NCBI GenBank assembly: GCA_002840905.1
Contig: PHDD01000017.1
Coordinates: 78,993 to 111,632 of the forward strand
Source: Bacteroidetes bacterium HGW-Bacteroidetes-4
Lineage (GTDB): Bacteria > Bacteroidota > Bacteroidia > Bacteroidales > SZUA-534
Direction of reading: 5' to 3'
Length of the DNA stretch: 32,640 nucleotides
Positions 31,456 to 32,640 of the stretch are shown in pieces. Made by a program: the position numbers and the translations under genes. The notes beneath the pieces are model-generated. The model was not told the origin of the DNA, did not search any database, and was given only the letters and a program-made list of their open reading frames with translations. Numbering within the stretch: the first letter of the stretch is position 1; each line of letters starts with the position of its first letter.

Positions 31456-32457
31456 ATGAAAAATCAAATTACTAGAATATTATTTATTTCAATTATGGCA
31501 TCTATTTTTTTTCTAGGAAGCTGTAAAAAGGAAGAATTAGAAGATAATTCAAATAATATAAGTGTATTAATTGGAAAATTAGAAACAGAATACAAAGAAG
31601 GAGATTTTAAGCTGGAATCAGGCCTTTCAAATGGAGAAATAAAAATTGAAACTAGGGCTCCAGAAGAATATCTCAATACCATAAAAAGTATTTCTGAACA
31701 AGATTCTAAATTAGTTAAGAAGTCAACCCGGAGTCTGGTAGGATTGCGTGTTGGTGTATTAAGAGAATATGGTCAAACTTGTGGAAGTTATGATTATTTA
31801 GATATCTATATGGATTGTGAGGATGATCGTAATTCAAATAATAAAAATGGATGGATTGGAGCAACGTTTTTAAATTCAAATATAACCTTCAGATTATGTC
31901 TGGTTCCAAAAGATTTATTTTCTCACTCTAAATATTTTACATATGCTGTATTGTCCTTAAATGAAGCCTATATAGATTACAGCGAATTACTTGAAAAATA
32001 TTTTGATAATGAAGACTCTGGAAATAGTAATTGGGTAAAACTCAATGGTGTAAAAGTGCCAAAAGATGAAATACAAGCAACTATTGGTGATGGTTTGGTG
32101 CAAAACACGAATACTACTCTATTCTTTCAGGTTTATGAACAAAATATTACAAATGGAACAACAAGTTTTCCTAATCTTGGCATCCATTATGGTGTGTTTG
32201 GATATATGAATGATAGAGCTACAGGATGGGTTTGGACAGATGATGAGGATGATAAAAATGCTAATAAAATGTGGTATAACTGGTGGTATATACCAAAGGC
32301 TGGAAATGAAGGTTGGGAACAAAGAGTCAAGAGTATAATTGATGTAGGAGATGGTAGAAACAAAAAAAAATTTCATGTCAAAAATACAATAAGTACCAAT
32401 GAGGGTTGCAGTCATAAAAACTATTGCAACCTTCATTTTTTCATTCTTATAAACTAA
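31456..32457 (+). CDS. Unrecognised outer-surface lipoprotein
   Basis: A 333-aa predicted lipoprotein. The signal is MKNQITRILFISIMASIFFL then the lipobox GSC with Cys23, followed by KKEELEDN. The mature part is rich in Asn, Asp, Tyr and Trp. It has three cysteines in a central segment (GQTCGSYDYLDIYMDCEDD, then FRLCLV) and a Trp-rich stretch near residues 255-295 (TGWVWTDDEDD, MWYNWWYIPKAGNEGWEQ). I recognise no family; a secreted beta-sandwich is a guess. The last codons run through a hairpin-plus-T-run at 32398-32441, and a run of nine A residues (32362-32370) precedes it. In the frame reached by losing one A, a stop occurs at 32390-32392, just before the terminator, so the native C-terminus may be shorter. 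Confidence 0.7.
   Translation: MKNQITRILFISIMASIFFLGSCKKEELEDNSNNISVLIGKLETEYKEGDFKLESGLSNGEIKIETRAPEEYLNTIKSISEQDSKLVKKSTRSLVGLRVGVLREYGQTCGSYDYLDIYMDCEDDRNSNNKNGWIGATFLNSNITFRLCLVPKDLFSHSKYFTYAVLSLNEAYIDYSELLEKYFDNEDSGNSNWVKLNGVKVPKDEIQATIGDGLVQNTNTTLFFQVYEQNITNGTTSFPNLGIHYGVFGYMNDRATGWVWTDDEDDKNANKMWYNWWYIPKAGNEGWEQRVKSIIDVGDGRNKKKFHVKNTISTNEGCSHKNYCNLHFFILIN
32398..32441 (+). terminator. Terminator overlapping the 3' end of the lipoprotein frame
   Basis: AATGAGGGTTGCA (32398-32410) pairs with TGCAACCTTCATT (32425-32437, one G-U pair) around 14 bases and ends in six T residues. It lies upstream of the annotated stop (32455-32457), which is unusual for a genuine terminator. Confidence 0.7.
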
Positions 32458-32463
32458 AAAAAT

Positions 32464-32586
32464 ATGTTTACTTCAATTAAAAAAAAATTAAATATCTTTC
32501 TAATTATACTTTTTATTTATAGCTGTAGTAATGAGAAGGATCAAAATAGAAACTTTAATACTATTATAATTAGCCCCAAAATTTAG
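32464..32586 (+). pseudogene. Lipoprotein gene start cut by insertion element
   Basis: The frame begins MFTSIKKKLNIFLIILFIYS, then CSNEKDQNRNFNTIIISPKI and TAG. It has a clear lipoprotein signal with lipobox IYSC (Cys20). Its last codons (ATT AGC CCC AAA ATT TAG) fall inside what looks like the inverted-repeat end of an IS3-family element starting near 32571, so the reading frame was probably longer before insertion. The continuation lies beyond the window. Confidence 0.6.
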
Positions 32587-32640
32587 ACAACAAGTATAAT
32601 TTGAAAATTTATTAAACTTGTTGTTATGAAAAAAAGAAAA
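32571..32640 (+). mobile_element. Left end of a probable IS3-family insertion sequence (continues past window)
   Basis: TAGCCCCAAAATTTAGACAA resembles IS3-family termini of the type TGACCCCCAAAAGTTAGACA (recalled pattern). It is followed by a 9-bp inverted repeat, ACAACAAGT (32587-32595) and ACTTGTTGT (32616-32624), and then an ATG with Lys/Arg codons at the very edge. That is where orfA of such elements starts. The other end and target duplication are out of view. Confidence 0.6.
32626..32640 (+). CDS. Probable IS3 orfA transposase, first five codons only
   Basis: ATG AAA AAA AGA AAA (MKKRK) at the window edge, two bases after the hairpin. A basic MKK-type start is usual for IS3-family OrfA, but five codons cannot prove it; the call rests on the adjacent terminal sequence. 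Confidence 0.45.

Overview
The window looks like chromosomal DNA of a Bacteroidota bacterium, most likely in or near the Marinilabiliales/Prolixibacteraceae (order-level placement is inference). Supporting points are family content largely restricted to this phylum (DUF5683, DUF4290, HU-related protein, fused SecDF, a CHU_C-type gliding/T9SS C-terminal domain, a TonB with acidic linker) and repeated matches to the Bacteroidota -7 promoter box TAnnTTTG, once with a perfect TTTG-N19-TAnnTTTG arrangement (before the DUF4290 gene).

Layout. 1-312: the 3' end of a GIY-YIG nuclease gene, then a tRNA-Arg(CCG) with its own promoter and terminator. 400-9557, all on the minus strand: tonB, a Mur-ligase (Mpl-like), then a tight cluster transcribed parA > parB > DUF5683 > mltD-like lytic transglycosylase > SGNH hydrolase, and a THUMP-type rRNA methyltransferase. 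The cluster ties chromosome partitioning to cell-wall turnover. 10044-11384 is a GC-richer saccharopine-dehydrogenase gene on the plus strand, closed by a strong terminator. 11637-12017 is an HU-related protein. 12018-12724 is a gene-free stretch rich in inverted and direct repeats. 12725-17139 (minus) reads as one operon: ABC ATPase > ABC-2 permease > Ppx/GppA phosphatase > sigma54-type response regulator lacking a DNA-binding domain.

17450-21365 (plus) holds secDF and a lolD-like ATPase. Between lolD and the convergent gliding-motility-type secreted protein (21676-23124, minus) lies an array of seven 21-22 bp units built on the dyad GGTAnnTACC and ending in a large palindrome. 23359-26350 (plus) is pcrA/uvrD and a DUF4290 gene. 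26412-27971 (minus) is a run of small genes: a short membrane protein, a SemiSWEET sugar transporter, DUF2721 and a YqeY-like protein. 28106-29137 (plus) is a D-2-hydroxyacid dehydrogenase, convergent with an MBOAT acyltransferase (29234-30730).

From about 30731 the character changes: REP-like hairpins, then a markedly AT-rich stretch with three consecutive lipoprotein reading frames (one a stub, one unrecognised, one apparently cut by an insertion), ending in what looks like the left end and transposase start codon of an IS3-family element. This right edge is the accessory part of the window; most of the rest is housekeeping. I do not see a convincing complete new system. The most unexplained structures are the 22-bp dyad array, the repeat-rich gap at 12-12.7 kb, and the AT-rich lipoprotein island.
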